DNA of 64,000 nt, from contig JAMPIQ010000001.1 in NCBI GenBank assembly GCA_024699855.1, forward strand, positions 806,001-870,000, read 5' to 3'. The DNA is from Aphelenchoides besseyi. Lineage: Eukaryota > Nematoda > Chromadorea > Rhabditida > Aphelenchoididae. The notes below the pieces were generated by a model. That model was not told the DNA's origin and ran no database searches. It saw only the letters and a list, made by a program, of their open reading frames with translations. The translations under genes were made by a program, and so were the position numbers. This document shows positions 50,347 through 63,778 of this stretch, piece after piece. Position 1 is the first letter of the stretch. Every line of letters begins with the position of its first letter.

Positions 50347-52812
50347 TCAACTGTCCGAAGACGGCGGATTCAACGTCGGTGGACTTGAGCGACCGATAGC
50401 CGTTGGAGCGTAAACAGTCGGTTGGGAAACCGACGAGTAGCCGCCCATTGGTTTTCCTGGTCGCAACGTCGAGTTGTAAGAATTGTACTGAAACAGACGT
50501 TAAACACAGTGGAATGTCAAACTGACCATGTTTTGATGTGTTGTTCGCGTAGCGAATATCAAATGATTGCAAGTGAGAAGACGTTTGAAACAAGTTCGAA
50601 ATTCACGATTGAAGACCTAAACATTTGAATTAATTCGGTTCTATTGGATCTCGTTTACCGTGTAGATGACCGGATTAAGAGCACTGTTCAAATAGCTACA
50701 AACAATCTTATGCTACAAAACTCTTAATTTGCTAGCATACCCGAGCCAAAAAATGACCGACCACACCACTTCGTTTGTTTCGATCGAAAAACCGTAGACA
50801 ATCGAGAATCCTAACCAACAGAAAATGAAACATCCGGTCACAATAGCCACGGTCTTTGCGGCCTTGATTTCCAACGACAATCGTTTCTCGTAAGCGCATC
50901 CCGCCTTCTTTCTTGGTCCACGTCTCATAATTCGATTCCAAACATTCGCACCGTAGGTTCGTTTCTTCATCGACTTCTTCTCCGCACAAGAACCACCGGC
51001 ACTACTCGGATGCAGGAATCCGATGCAGTTGCCGCCCGTAGCAATTGGCACCGCCAAACCGTTCGATATTGGAACATTGATCGTATGTGCTGGTGAGTTG
51101 TTTGGCGGATTCAACGGTTCGGTTGGAAGTGGTGAATCCGATCGCTCCTGATGTAATGCGGCATGTTCGTCTTCCGTCTCATCACATGGAATATCATTCA
51201 CACTACTGAAACTGACGTTGACTTATTTTCGTAGGAATCTTACTTACTCGGCGGTTTCCGCAAGTTCCGACGTTTGAACTTCGGCGCTCAATTGCCGTGA
51301 ACTACGACGAGCAGCTCGTTCGAAATTAGCACTCAGACCGTTGGGTCGATTGGTTGCTTGCATCCGCAACTCTTCGGTCACAATCCCGCCCGTTGCGGTT
51401 TGTTGTATGTCTCCGATTGAACGACGCACCAATGGGCTTTTGTCCAGATCGTTTCCAGCACGTAAACGACTAACACTCCCGTAGGCCGGTGGAGTTGAAG
51501 CGGCACTTTCCGTCGATTTCTCAGCCTCGGTACTTCGTCTCAAACGTTCTTCTCCGCTGTGACGGCGATGTCGTTTTACGTATTGCAAACTTCCGGTGCT
51601 GCCGTTCATGTTCATATGTGCGTAGACAGTTGGAATTGAACCGCTATTTTGTGGTGGAGTTGCACAAACATTGTTGACAGCAGTGACTGCATTTTGTCTA
51701 AAACGCTAATCATTTTACAACGCTGTCTTCTAGAGCCTACTTTGCTTGTCTTGATAACTCCATTCCCGTATTTTTGACCGTCGATCCACGATGTACGCGT
51801 AGAATCGGCGCGTTTTCGGGTCGCGACAAAGCCGATGGATTTTGCATCAGCAAGTTTTTGGGGTTTTTGTTTGCAGTTGCCGTAACCTTAACAACCGAAC
51901 AGTTAAGCCAAGGATTTGTTCAACTCACTTGCATCATTCCCGAATAAACGCTTTTCGTTGCTGCACAAGCAGCAATGTAGATACGAACGTAGACTGAAAA
52001 CGCAAAGTCGAGTTGTATTAATCGATTATTCTCACCGAAAATAACAACAATCATCGGAATATAGAAGCTTGAGGATGCCGAGAAAACGATGTATGCCATT
52101 CCCGAGTTGGCCGGCGTACATCGACAGCTTTCTTTTCCGATTCCGTGTTGTTTTTCGGATGATGCGAGAAGAAAGCTCGGCGAACAGATGATAAACGAGC
52201 CAACCCAAACGGCAGCAACAATACAACGAGCTCGAAACTTGGTCACCAACATCGGATAGTTGAGTGGTTTGATGATTGCAATGTAGCGATCAATGGAAAT
52301 TGCAACGAGATTGTAGATCGATGCGGTGCACATCCAAATATCGCAACTGAGCCAAATCTTAGAGGACGAACTTAACAAACGACCACAATTTTTGTTCACT
52401 TACCGTGCACCACGTATCTCCGAAAATCCAAAATGAATGAAGAACTTCGTTGGCAATACTGAACGGCAAAATGACAAGTCCTACCTGAACATAACTAATA
52501 GTCAATAAGCTACTTGTTTATACATACCAAGAGATCCGCAACCGCAAGACTGAGAATCAAAAGTCCCGTTGCCGATCGCAGTCGACGGCGCATGATCACA
52601 GCGGCAATGACCAGTGCGTTGCCGAGAACAACCAAAACGACGAGAATTGTAAGAACGGAAATGATCGTGAATATTCGGAAGAATCCTGGCTGGTTCGGCT
52701 GCTCGGCCCATTTCTTGAATGTGCAAACACCCGAATCCGATGATGTCGAGTTCCAGTTTCGAATCGCTAGTGTTGTCGAATTGTTATGCTCTTCGAACAT
52801 TGAGCGCATCAT
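50347..52812 (-). CDS. Aminergic-type G-protein-coupled receptor
   Basis: This is a rhodopsin-class receptor of the biogenic-amine group (octopamine, dopamine or tyramine-like). The N-terminus has several N-glycosylation sites (NNST, NWNST). TM1 is ILVVLVVLGNALVIAAVI and TM2 is LLILSLAVADLLVG. TM3 with the DRY motif reads CDIWMCTASIYNLVAISIDR and keeps the amine-binding Asp. TM5 carries a Ser cluster (FSASSSFYIP). The third intracellular loop is very long, about 250 residues, and Ser-rich. TM6 reads KAAKTVAIVTGCFIFCWLGF, and TM7 reads YLNSALNPVIYT followed by VFNREFR. The usual TM6 CWxPFF is CWLGFS here. A further exon gives a Tyr/Pro/Ser-rich tail ending at TGA 50347. The exact ligand cannot be told from sequence. 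Confidence 0.9.
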
Positions 52813-55800
52813 CTCGTCTCCGCTTAACTATCTAGAACGTCAGTAGGCCAGTTCAACCGGATTAGTCATTCCAAGTCTCATGCACTCAATAACTTGGGGA
52901 TCGAGTTGAAATTTTGAAGCACGAAATGGGTTTTCGACGTTTGTGGTCCCGTTTTATCTCTCGAACATAAATGTCGTTGAAAAGGGCGGAGATCGTCCGG
53001 AAATCGAGAATCTGGAGGCGGTTGGAAGCGTCGTCTGAAGTTTCTTTGTGAAGCGGATCGAAAGGAAGCCAAGAATTGGGGGAGACGCCTGAAAGAAACG
53101 GAAACAATATTCAGAAAATAGAAATCGGGTAATCGTCAAAGACGTAAATCGCTCTTAAGGAAACAAATACGCGAACTACGCGGCAATACGACCATTGGAC
53201 TCAATGACAGAGCAAAAAAGTTGGAGAAGAGTCAAAAATGAGAAGTTCGTGGTTGTTTGTCGGTCCAGTTCGCAAGACGAGAAGAATCGATTTATGGACA
53301 ATTTAGAACATAAACACGCACATTGACATTTGAACACTTTCCCGAAACAACAAACTAATTCAACGGAACATGAACTGTAGCGTGTGTGTTTACGGTCAAA
53401 TGACATGTTTTGGTCGACCAATGAACTACATTGTTACACGCCTAATGGAGAACACAAATAGCCGTGGAATTCATGTTCGTGGAGTTGTCGACAATTTCGC
53501 GCAACCACGACATAAAATTGAATCATCGGACCGTTGGGTTTCTGTGCCGTCAATGTCTTTTTTTCAACTTTTGCGTCTCTTGGCACTGGTTTTCTAAGCT
53601 CTTCAGCCGCTTGTTGTTGACGCGTCTGACTCGATTACTTGCGGCGTCGTGATGATGAGGGAGCAGAAATATCGAAAACGAACAGACACCGTGAATTTGC
53701 GTATTTTCGTCTAACAAGCCTCGACGTTCGACTAACGAAACTATAAAACGACGATCAATGTCGAGATGTGCAGCTGAAGTCTGTAACGGCAATTTGATGT
53801 CGCGAGTGTGAACGAGAAAAACGTCTGGGTCAACAGATGGAGCGCAATGAAGTTGCGCAGCGGACTTTCAAAACCCGGTACTAATTGCAATGTCGTTGGT
53901 GTCCTTTGGCAGAAGAAGAAGCACGCGCTTCAATGGAACAAAACACGAACATCCCGAAAGAGGGCGAGAAGAGTCACGCAAATTCCGAAGCTCGAATGAA
54001 CTCGCATGCATTCGAGGGATAACGAGTAGAAGACGAAAAAAGTTGAGATTGGGTAATCGAGTCTGTGAATTTGGGATTCTACAGACTTTCCGGTGAGAAT
54101 ACAAGTGAGAGCATGTTTGCGCAAAGACAAATCGTTTCCTTTCGCATGTCGAAGAACAATGAGAAGAAAGAACAAAAGTTCAGAGTCGCTGGTTGGAAGG
54201 AAATTTATTGGATTTCTTGATTTTAATCAACCGGAAAGACGCATCTTACTGTTGAATTTGATTGTGCTGGTATTCACGGCTGATTACTTTGAATTGTACA
54301 ATTGGAAGGAGTTGATTGTCGTTGAGAGAAACTGAGTCCCCTACGGTTGAGGTCGAATGAAACGTTTCTCGTACTTTAAATCTTCAGACCTATAGACATT
54401 TATAGTTTAGAAGCCCTTGGGGGTTCGAAGTGAAACAGTTGGGAAACAAATATCGATGAGACGAATATCAAGCCGAAAATAGAAATTAGTAGGCTGTGAA
54501 GACACGGAACTCGAAAGGAGTTGTACTCAGCACTACGTACTCATTCGTTGGTTCAAATCAGCTGTTTCTGGTCAATCAAACTCAATTCAAGAGTTGCGCA
54601 GAAGATTTGATATTCGTCATGTCGAAAAACGTGAATGTAAACACGCGGAAATCGACACTATGTAGTCGAGAGATCGAATGACATGAAAATTAAACAGGTG
54701 GGTTGTTGTGCCCAAAGGTAAGAGATAATTGGCCGCGTTAAAATATCCGTAGAGCATTCGATATTCACTTTAATCACACAAATATAAATTGCAGAGCACG
54801 GCGCAACAGGTGGAACATGTCACGTGCCGTCGGTGGAAGATCAGTGAACACGGTCGACGAAGTGAAAAAACACGGAACTTCCAAACTTTTTAATGGCACA
54901 CGAATTCAAGAAGACGATGAAACACGTCAGCGAAAACTGAGATGCGCATGTTAAGCGAACCGTCGAACGATAAGTTTTTTGGAGTGCGCAGACGAGATAA
55001 ATAATTCAAAGCAAGTGGATTGGCGTATAAACAAAAAGCGGTATGCTCGGTCGATTCCCCCTCTCAAACTATGCGCTTCGAAGTTGAACGGACCGTTGAG
55101 TGACGTGAAAGTTACAAGTTTGGAGTGAAATTTGATGGGAACAAAAAGGTCGAGAAGCGGCTCGTGGGTAAGAAGCCCAAAAAAGAAGCTAGGGATTAAA
55201 TTCTGCGTCATCCAAGTTCGTAGGCTAATTCGATCAACTTTGTAAACAAAAACCATTAAGCCAACTAACACTATGATTCACGCACGTAATCGAGATTCAG
55301 GGCAACGATGACGGAAGTGAAAATCGGAGGGCAATTGAGTTCCGTGTTGTTGCGAGGGGGTCGCAGATGTTGATGAGGAGTATGTTCGAGAATTCATTAG
55401 GCGATAAAGAAAAAATCGGAACACAGACAAAAACACGTAACAGAATTCGGGAAACGCAATTTGTCCGCTTGGTTTTTGTTCGAAATGCCATCGCAAAAGA
55501 AACGGGGCGCCAAAAATCGTAAGCCTCTCGCCTCTTTTTTTCTTCGTGCCGTCGTTGGTGTCTCAACGGGGCGCTCACCTGCTCGCGGCCATCTCGTCGG
55601 AATGCCCGGTCGATTCTTTTGCGGTTTCTATTTGAGGTCCGAAGCGCGGGTTCGAAAGGACAAGAAGCAAAAATGGAAGGACCAACGTTCCCAAGCTGCT
55701 TTTCGTTTTGTCCATCGAGTGGAGGCGGGGACGAGCTTTAAACGATCCGTTCTTTCTCCACCTCTTACCGGAAATGCGTGAAATCCGAGATGTGCATGAA

Positions 55801-56966
55801 GCCGAAGGTCATTAGTCGGACCTTTCGGTCCATTGACTAACTACCGAAGACGGAAATCGAGTGCTTTTCCAACACAATTCGTTTCGACGTGCCGAAACCG
55901 ACTTTCCAACTTCGGAAGGACGATTCGTTCGCTGAAGAGCTTCCGCGTCCGCTTGAAACCGGCTCGACACCGTTGCAGCATTGTGACGTCGAAAAGAAGA
56001 CTAAAAAAGCTTCCGATTTTGTTTCTGGTCATCGGCCGAATTTATGATGTTGAAAAGACACAAAGATCGCAGAGTTGCTCGAATTCTGAAGCCACTCATT
56101 AGTCGTTCACTATCACTCTCGACGTATTCAATTGACTTTTAAACTTCAGCTCAAAACACACGAGTTAATTGCATGACCACATGCTCGTCGGTTTCTATAT
56201 TCGGCTCTTACCGAAATTAGGTACCAACTAATCGCGCCTCCAAGTTTGCAAATTAGCTAATTACCGTCTTCTTTATCTCTCGAGTACCACCACCGCAAAA
56301 CAACAACCATGCGGCTTCGAGAGTACTGTCTTCACGATGTCTTAAGTAGCACGAAACACAAACGCTCGTCGGAATTCTCCACGAACATACTAAAAGTCCA
56401 ATTGATAAGAAATTCTCGATGACGGCTCGTCAAAACAAAAGCACAAAGATAAACAGTGAGCGGAAACATCGCATTTCAATTGATTTCCATTAGCATCGAA
56501 CTTTGAGATCTTGGAACTTTTGATACCCGTTCAACAGCATCCATTTCGTTTAAGTGCTTGAAAGGAATAGCGATAGCACGTAAAGTCGTTTTGCACATCA
56601 ACAAAACTAAAAATAACAACTATCGACAACTTTAATTGGCATATCGATGTGGAGAGAAGAATTCCGGACGACTTAGATTGTCAACTTGTCACTATTTCGA
56701 ACGCTACAAGTCGACGTTTCGCGTTTGTAATTTGAAGCTCAATTTCGGAGTGTTGATGCGGGAAGCGGAATGGCGGAAGATGAATTCAACGTTTTTCAGC
56801 CGCTTTGTTGCATCGACTACGTAATTTTGTGCAAAAACAGAGATCATACCGGCACTTGGAAAAGTGCATAATACTGTGATTACTTGTTACACTTAAGAGA
56901 CTATGGTCGACAATGAGTACTACGGTGAAATCTCGAGTGATGATCGAAAAATGAACAAAAGGTTTT
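52813..56966. other. Gene-poor spacer upstream of the GPCR
   Basis: 4.2 kb with overlapping short ORFs on both strands and no family signature. Arg/Lys-rich plus-strand ORFs at 55461-55781 and 55833-56102 look like chance products of a CG-richer stretch. Neural enhancers of the receptor may lie here. Confidence 0.4.
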
Positions 56967-57037
56967 GACCACAGAGTGATTCGAACACCCAACCTTTCGA
57001 TCTGGAGTCGAATGCTCTGCCATTGAGCCATGCGGCC
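56967..57037 (-). tRNA. tRNA-Trp (CCA)
   Basis: 71 nt on the minus strand fold as a full cloverleaf. The acceptor stem GGCCGCA/TGTGGTC has two G-T pairs. The D arm GCTC/GAGC is complete. The anticodon stem TTCGA/TCGAA encloses the loop CTCCAGA with anticodon CCA. The T arm GGGTG-TTCGAAT-CACTC carries the B box. No intron is present. A TTTT Pol III stop lies just downstream. The loop and T arm resemble nematode tRNA-Trp. Confidence 0.93.
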
Positions 57038-60000
57038 GTCGATTCTAGCGAACCGCAAATGGGCTTCGACTCAACGGTCAAATGACGCTATTGACTTAAC
57101 TATTCAAAGCTGAGCGTAAAATATGAGAGTAGAGACGGAATGTCATAACCATTGTAAACAGAATTGTTGACAAGTTGTACTCTTCAATAACAAAAAACAC
57201 GAATTTCGAATTGTTAATCGAATCTTAAGCCAAGCAAACTCCGAAGGCTCTCGTAGACCCAGAAACTAAGTTAATTTCTTCACTGCTTAGTAATGTCAGT
57301 TAAAAGTGGAAGTGTGAAATGTTCGCTGTGGATTCGAAATCGAAAAGTCGGTCGACTGCTGCCAACGAAATCTAATCGTTTACAACCAAAATCGATTAGC
57401 ATTGTACGGAGAGGCGTATGAACGCTGTAACCTGCTGCTTTCGCTCCAACCGCAAAGTCCAAAGCACGTCGTGAAGCGTGAACCGTCCGGCAAGAATCAT
57501 TCTATTCCTTGGAGAATAGGAAACATGAAAGGCTTAAGCGTGCCGCTCTCGGCACGCCGCTTTTTCACCTTCTGAATGCCGTCGGCTTTGCGCAAACTGT
57601 CGAACAGGAAAAAGCGAAACGAATTCTCCGAACAATTTGCGGCCAAAAAACGTCTGCATGCTGAGAAGCGGGTTCATATTTGATGCTGACGTTTGCTGTA
57701 ATTGCTGGAGCTAATGTCCCGGGAATGCTAATTGATCTTTAGGTATTGGGACTGATCGTTTCTGTGACCATCAACGAGTTGATACTCTAAATTTACGAGC
57801 CGACGTGTTCTGGAAATTAAATTCGACATACCAGGAAGTAAAGATGTCGAGTTTAAAAGAGTCAAGAAAAAAGTCGAAAAGTTCCTACGAGCATCGAGAG
57901 CAAAACGAGCGACTGGAGAAACAATAAAAGATTTATGAATTCAAGAAAAATTGACTGGCTTTCATCGCGCCAACAACCCACTACTTAATCTTCGATGCTA
58001 ACAAGAAAACAAATAATCAGTCAATTCGTGACTAACGGTCAGCCAAACCATTCGACTATGAATGGTCCTAATGAGAGCTGAAATCTTGTTTTCAGATTGA
58101 TAACCTTCGAATAGCACAACAACAAACGTGAGTGCCGCTAAATAACTATTCCGAATGCATGAATCTTTCAACATGAACGACCCATGTATCGATCATTGAG
58201 CTCCGAAGGCGACAACAAGATTATTAATTTCGTCTTCACGTTCACCAGCTTTCTCGGCTAATTAGCACGGAACAGCAGTTTCCGGTCTGCGGTCCTCCCG
58301 AAAACAATTTGGCTGATGTCTTACAGCGAACAATAAGAACGACACGTCAATTGTCGACGGTTGATTCCGAGAAAGGATACACGCAAATTCATTGGGATAA
58401 ACAAAATTCTGACAGAGTCCAATTACCCTTTAAATCAGTCGACGAACACGATTTGCATTGCGCAAAATTCACAACTGACTACGCAACGAAGAGTTCAAAG
58501 TGCAGTCGAATATCAACAGCGACATTCAACTTCCTTTCTCGAATAGTTCCAATTCACTAATCAAGTTCTTCAACAAACTCAATCGCTTTATTCGTGGAAT
58601 GACCGGTGAAAAGAACGAAGAATACAATTGTGCAACATGACTTCTTTTTCAATCATAAATGCTGTTTTTATTTTTGGACGTCATTTCGGCGAGTACGTCA
58701 AATCGCTCTCGACCGTTCGAGCGAATTCAATGGTCGTTAAGTGGAGTTCTCTCGCAAAGTGCAAACCCACTGCTCTTTCGAATAATCATGAATCAAAATG
58801 AAAAACGATACCAACCTCATGGATATGATGTTATTCGTATTTTTCGGTTTTGATTGGAACACGAAATGAAGATTCCCGTCGGACATCCCTTCCCGAATTA
58901 GACGTCCCCGTAGTCCACACGTTTGCCGCCTGTCCTTGTCGTTCAAATTTGATTATTGGGCGTGAATTCGGGCATCTTGTCGTTGAAGCCAATGGTCGAA
59001 AACACAATTTCCTTACGAAACTTTCACGCCGCGTCAACTTCTGTTCGCGCCTCATCTCTCGGATTCATCATCTGCGAGGTCGAAAGTCGTTGAGGATACG
59101 AAGGCCGCGCTCGAAACATCAACCCACGCATGGGACGTAAACGAGCGAATAGCGTTCCAATCAATTTGGAAGTCTTGAGATGGTAAGTGTCATTGGAGAA
59201 TATATCGAAAACAAATTTGGAAGCTCCATATAAAACTTTTAGACTCCCACGGTAATTAGGACATAGATAAACAATTCCTCGTTATTGCAAACCCAATGAT
59301 CATTAATCGCAAGTACGTTGAAGGAACGAAACGAGTTTATTTTGGGAATCGAGTTCTCAACGCTCTTGCAAAGTAACGGTTGTAAGGAACATGGCGAAGT
59401 TTCGCGTTGGTGTGGAATAACAAATTGAATTTCTGCACTCAGACTTCTTAAAAAGCCATTCACTCAATTAGAGATGTTGATATTCACGACGCGTGGGCCA
59501 ATCCGAAGTTCAATTAAAAAGCTTTGTCAATAAGTTCGGGAAACGCTAAAACATGTCAACGATTAAAACAAGTTGTTGCTTTTACGAAAAAACGTGTTTC
59601 AGAATCTGCCAATAGCTCAGACATTTTGAGCGTTGTGATAAGAGTTCAACGGTGTTTGTCACTTTTTCTCGTCATCATGATCCACAACCTCCGGCTCGAA
59701 GGTCAGCTGTGCGATTGGACGGAACGAAAAGATGATTTGCGATTTGAACGATTGTCAGGAAATTGATGTCACGTCTATCGGAAGTTAATTGGAGTCGTTT
59801 AATCACATCGTTCTGCCTACGTAGTCGGTTTGACGGTGATAAGCGAAACCCGAAAACTCAAAAGTCTAATTCAACGATCAGATTTTAAATCCACATGGTC
59901 TAACTGTTACTCCAACATTTTTGAGTAATCAACAGACGAGTTTCGAGAATAGCTAGTTAGCTCTTGAAACAAAGCTTTAGTTGACGATGTGATGAAAAGT

Positions 60001-60211
60001 TTAACAAAACCAGGTTATCGTAGTACAACGAATAGAAACCAAAGTTATGACCATAAACGTAATCCTTATTTTTAGCCACAAATGTGAAGTTGGATTTCCG
60101 TAGCCAGTGAATTGATTGGCTTGCAATTGAGATTTTAAATAAATAATATTGTGTATTTGTTTCTGCAACTACAAGCGAACATTAAAACGATTCGTGTCGC
60201 TTTTAAAAATC
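57038..60211. other. Gene-poor spacer
   Basis: 3.2 kb with no supported protein gene. It contains two adjacent small stem-loops at 57502-57557 followed by TTTTT, listed separately. Confidence 0.4.
57502..57565 (+). ncRNA. Paired stem-loops with T-run, possible small RNA end
   Basis: The first hairpin is CTATTC (57502-57507) with GAATAG (57514-57519). The second is a perfect 8-bp GC-rich stem GCGTGCCG/CGGCACGC with a CTCT loop (57538-57557). It is followed by CGCTTTTT, which would stop Pol III. No Sm site or known snRNA, snoRNA or SL-RNA consensus was recognised, so an RNA gene is only a possibility. Confidence 0.25.
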
Positions 60212-60775
60212 TCAATTTCTGAGTATGTTCTCGACTCCGATTCTGCTCTCAGTCAATCTTGGCGCCCCAAACCTTAAGATTCTTACTCTCTTAAGCTAGT
60301 TAAAAAGTGTGCCTAATTACACCTTCCCATCATCAGCAGGAAGAGCTCCACAAACTTTTGCGATTTTGAACGATTTTTGACAAATCTTCTGACTTTGAAG
60401 CGCCCTCGTTTCTCTCCCAGTTATCCGCTGATCACGAGTTTACGCATACAAATAGCTAGACTTTCGAGCTTTCTAATAATGTAATATGAGCACTAATTGT
60501 TGCCAACATCTCCGAACTACATCGATTTGCGCGATGGACGGGCTATACAAGGGAATGGGGGGTGTTGTGTATTTCAGCTCGTTGGCTGATTGGATTCCGC
60601 TGAAATTCACAGGGTTTGGAGTTCAGTAGTGGATGTTGTTGTTCTGTTGATCACACGTTTCTGCAGTCAGTGGTTCTTGGGTCGTAGTCAATGGAAGTTG
60701 TTTTCCTCGGACTTTAATGTCTGATAGTTGGCGTTCTCTCAGTTCTTGAGGTTAATTGTTTCTACTAACTATGTA
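60212..60775 (-). repeat. Dispersed repeat, copy B (inverted relative to copy A)
   Basis: This is the reverse complement of copy A, aligned over about 520 bp with scattered substitutions and one indel-rich patch near 60320-60345. The invariant 36-bp core is at 60518-60553. It lies 0.93 kb upstream of the GH16 gene and in the same orientation as copy C. Confidence 0.85.
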
Positions 60776-61704
60776 TATGCTGTCGAGTTAATATTGCCTA
60801 CAACAATAGTAATTATTTTCAAATTTACAAAGAATTCATCAGTCAAAAAATGCGTCCAAATCGATTTACAATGAAAGTTATTTGGAGACATCTCTTTCAA
60901 TAATAAGAGAACTTGTTATTGCCTACAAATATCCAATAGCAGGCAGTGGAACTCGGTTATTCGCAACAACGTTTTCAAACCATCACACCCATCGTATATT
61001 GGGCCCAAATGATTGGATTATTAGGTTTCCTTCGTTGTTTTCAACCAACTCAAATGATTGTCATTCTAATTCTTCTGTTTACATCCAATCGAAAACAATC
61101 AGTTGAAGCATGAGCTGGTCTTATCACATTTAGCTCGTGGACAAATCGAACAAGCTCATGATGCAGTGGGATTATTTCATGGCATTTTCAGTTGAGCGGA
61201 TACGAGATGAAGTCTCCGTGTTTTGGTTCAACCCTTGTAGTTAAAGAAAGTCAGGAAACAGCATCAACTGTTTTCTAATTCCGCGTTGCTTTCAAACTAT
61301 TAAGAACAAACACTGATAAAGTCGTTGTGCACGACTATAATGAGTAACTAAACAGTTCAAGTTATTTAGAACTAACGTTTCTGTTGAGATCTACACAGAA
61401 AGCAATCTCTTACCGAAAACCTCATTTAACTGTATTTGAACTTAATAACGCTTCGACATTACCAACAAACTAGAGAGATAAATCCGTTTACTTGCTTCGT
61501 TCTATCGATCAAACTTATGGTCTATGACACAAACGATTGGCTTCTAAACGTCAAATAAGAATGTTAAACGGATTATAACCACGCATTTTACGCCAAAGTC
61601 AACAAGTGAGTTTGAATTATTTGAATGCAAGTTCAAATTATTACCTATTTGCTTCGCTCTTTAGAGTATTTAACCGGCTGTTGATTTCGAGTTACTCAAC
61701 AGAA
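60776..61704. other. GH16 upstream region
   Basis: 0.93 kb between repeat copy B and the glucanase start. AT-rich, with no supported ORF. Confidence 0.4.
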
Positions 61705-62735
61705 ATGGTTGCCTTCTATTTATTGCTTGTTTTTCTTTCTGCTCCTTTGGTCTTGGCGGCTTATCGCTTGGTCGACAATTACACACCTCAGAACTTTTTG
61801 AACAATTTCGTTTTCGATAACTCGGACGATCCAACCAATGGCTACGTGAACTATTTGACCAGAGAACAAGCGAAAAATCGCAATCTGACAAAAATAGTTA
61901 ACAATCGACTTTACATCGGAACTGATTACACTCATGTCGTCGGAGCGAAGGCTCGTGGTCGCGATTCGGTTCGAATCTACTCCAAGAAAGCGTTCACTCA
62001 CGGGCTTTTTATTTTGGATCTTCAGCACATGCCCGGTGGACAGTGTGGTAGTTGGCCAGCATTTTGGTGAGTTTTAAGTTAATGAATAAATTCAAAATTT
62101 TAGGTTTTATGATGTAAATGATTGGCCTACAAGTGGGGAAATTGATGTCATCGAAGGTTGGTAAACAATCTAAGAATCTCGGTTGATTGTGCGTATTTAA
62201 AGGTGTGAACACGCAAAATTATAATGCTATGGCGATGCATACAGTCGATAACTGTTCTATCAATGAACAAGGCAATTTCAGTGGTAGTGTTGACAGTTCG
62301 AATTGTTTTGTGAATGCAACCGGTCAACCGAAAGATTCGGGATGTTCGATTTCAACCGACAACACGCAGACCTATGGTACGGGATTCAATAAGGTTCAAG
62401 GCGGTGTTTACGCAGTTCAATGGACATCTTCAATCATTAAAATATGGTTCTTCCGACGCTCCAAGATCCCAACTGACATTACTAACGGAAAACCACGTCC
62501 TGGCTCCTGGACTGAGCCACTAGCTGCGTTTAGTGGTGCCTGTGATTTGGATTCGCATGTTTTCAATCAACGAATGACATTTGACTTGACGTTTTGCGGC
62601 GACTGGGCCGGTGATGATTGGAAAGATTCTTGCAAGAACAAAGCTAAAACTTGCAAAGAATACGTCAAGAATAATCCACACGACTTTAAAGATGCCTACT
62701 GGTTAATCAATTCGCTGAAAGTTTATCAAAACTAA
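61705..62735 (+). CDS. Secreted GH16 beta-glucanase of fungal type
   Basis: This is a glycoside hydrolase family 16 enzyme, predicted to cleave beta-1,3(4)-glucans outside the cell. Exons 61705-62066, 62104-62156 and 62203-62735 give 315 residues in consistent phase. The start MVAFYLLLVFLSAPLVLAAY is a signal peptide. The fold blocks are GRDSVRIYSKKAF, then PGGQCGSWPAFWFYDVNDWP and SGEIDVIEGVN. The catalytic ExDxxE is complete (E133, D135, E138). MHTVDNCSI follows, as in fungal MAMHTxxGC. This arrangement (YxLVDxYTxxNFxxxFxF and NGYVNY) is that of fungal mixed-linkage/laminarinase-like GH16 proteins, not of animal beta-1,3-glucan-recognition proteins. It has standard short introns, so it is a resident gene and not contamination. 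Confidence 0.9.
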
Positions 62736-63778
62736 AAGTTGTTTCGTCAAGTATGACAATAAATGGTTCTGTTGTTTCACATATTCATGCCAACAAATCA
62801 CAATGAACTTACAGTTGATTCTAAAAACCATCAATTTTTATTTTGGTTGTGCTTCTACTGCAAAGCTGGGACTTTAGTTTTCGACTGCTTGTCCCGCCTT
62901 CAAAATCATGGGAATCACTGGTCATCAATTGGCTTCGTTGATTCGTTCAACTCAACAATTCGCTCTAAGATTCTTTCTCGACTGTTATTATTGCTATAAC
63001 TTCTAGTTTTTACTGCCCAACATTCCGTTCAACTACTTCCAGAACCCATTGAAAGCCCTGTATTTGCTTTTACTGGCTTTGATGACGTTTTCAGACAAAG
63101 CCCACTGCTTAACCGCATTTTTGCACTCGTTGCCAATCTGTTGAATGTCGTTCGAACGGTGGACACACTCTTTGGCTGGCCGCACCTGTAACGTTCCACC
63201 GTCTCTTTACTCAAAATTGACTCAACGATATAATAACGCAGTTTATTGGAGCAACGTGATTAACAACAATTTAAATTGGAACGAACTCGACCACTTTGGA
63301 GCGAGGAGTGATCGGAACACAACTCTTAGACGGAAAGCCGCCGAGGGGGCGGCTAATGGGCGGGACTAGTGTTAAAACAACTTCTTTACGGATCGAGAGA
63401 TTCGTACATTGAAGACAGTTTATTTTTCTCGAAAAGCGGCTAATTCTAAAAAAGCCCAAATAAGATGGACTCAAATAGCTCATCTCTAACGCTCTATCGT
63501 TTGATCTCCAAAATACTGACGAGTGTAACAAACTTTTTCGACAAATCAAAGGCAAAATTCCCGCTTTAATTTACGATTCAACGCTTAAAGAATTTACACG
63601 TTTAAAAAATCCAAAACTTCTTAACACTTCGCAAATTCACAAGTAAAAACTCTAAAAACCGGCAAGACATTTTACAAAAAACCATTTAAAGCGGCTGAAC
63701 ACCCTCAATGTATCAACTGGAATCTGTTTGTCGAAAAATCTTCGAACAAAACACCACAACTGAATAAAGCAGGCATTT
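62736..63778. other. GH16 downstream region
   Basis: About 1 kb between the glucanase stop and repeat copy C. Only short ORFs without signature. Confidence 0.4.

Noticed and set aside
55461..56102. Arg/Lys-rich plus-strand ORFs of 106 and 89 codons
   Set aside because: No recognisable motif, and the opposite strand is equally open. They do not resemble ribosomal or histone proteins.
57531..57565. Histone mRNA 3' stem-loop
   Set aside because: The stem and CTCT loop do not match the conserved six-base stem with a TTTC/TTTT loop, and no histone ORF lies upstream.
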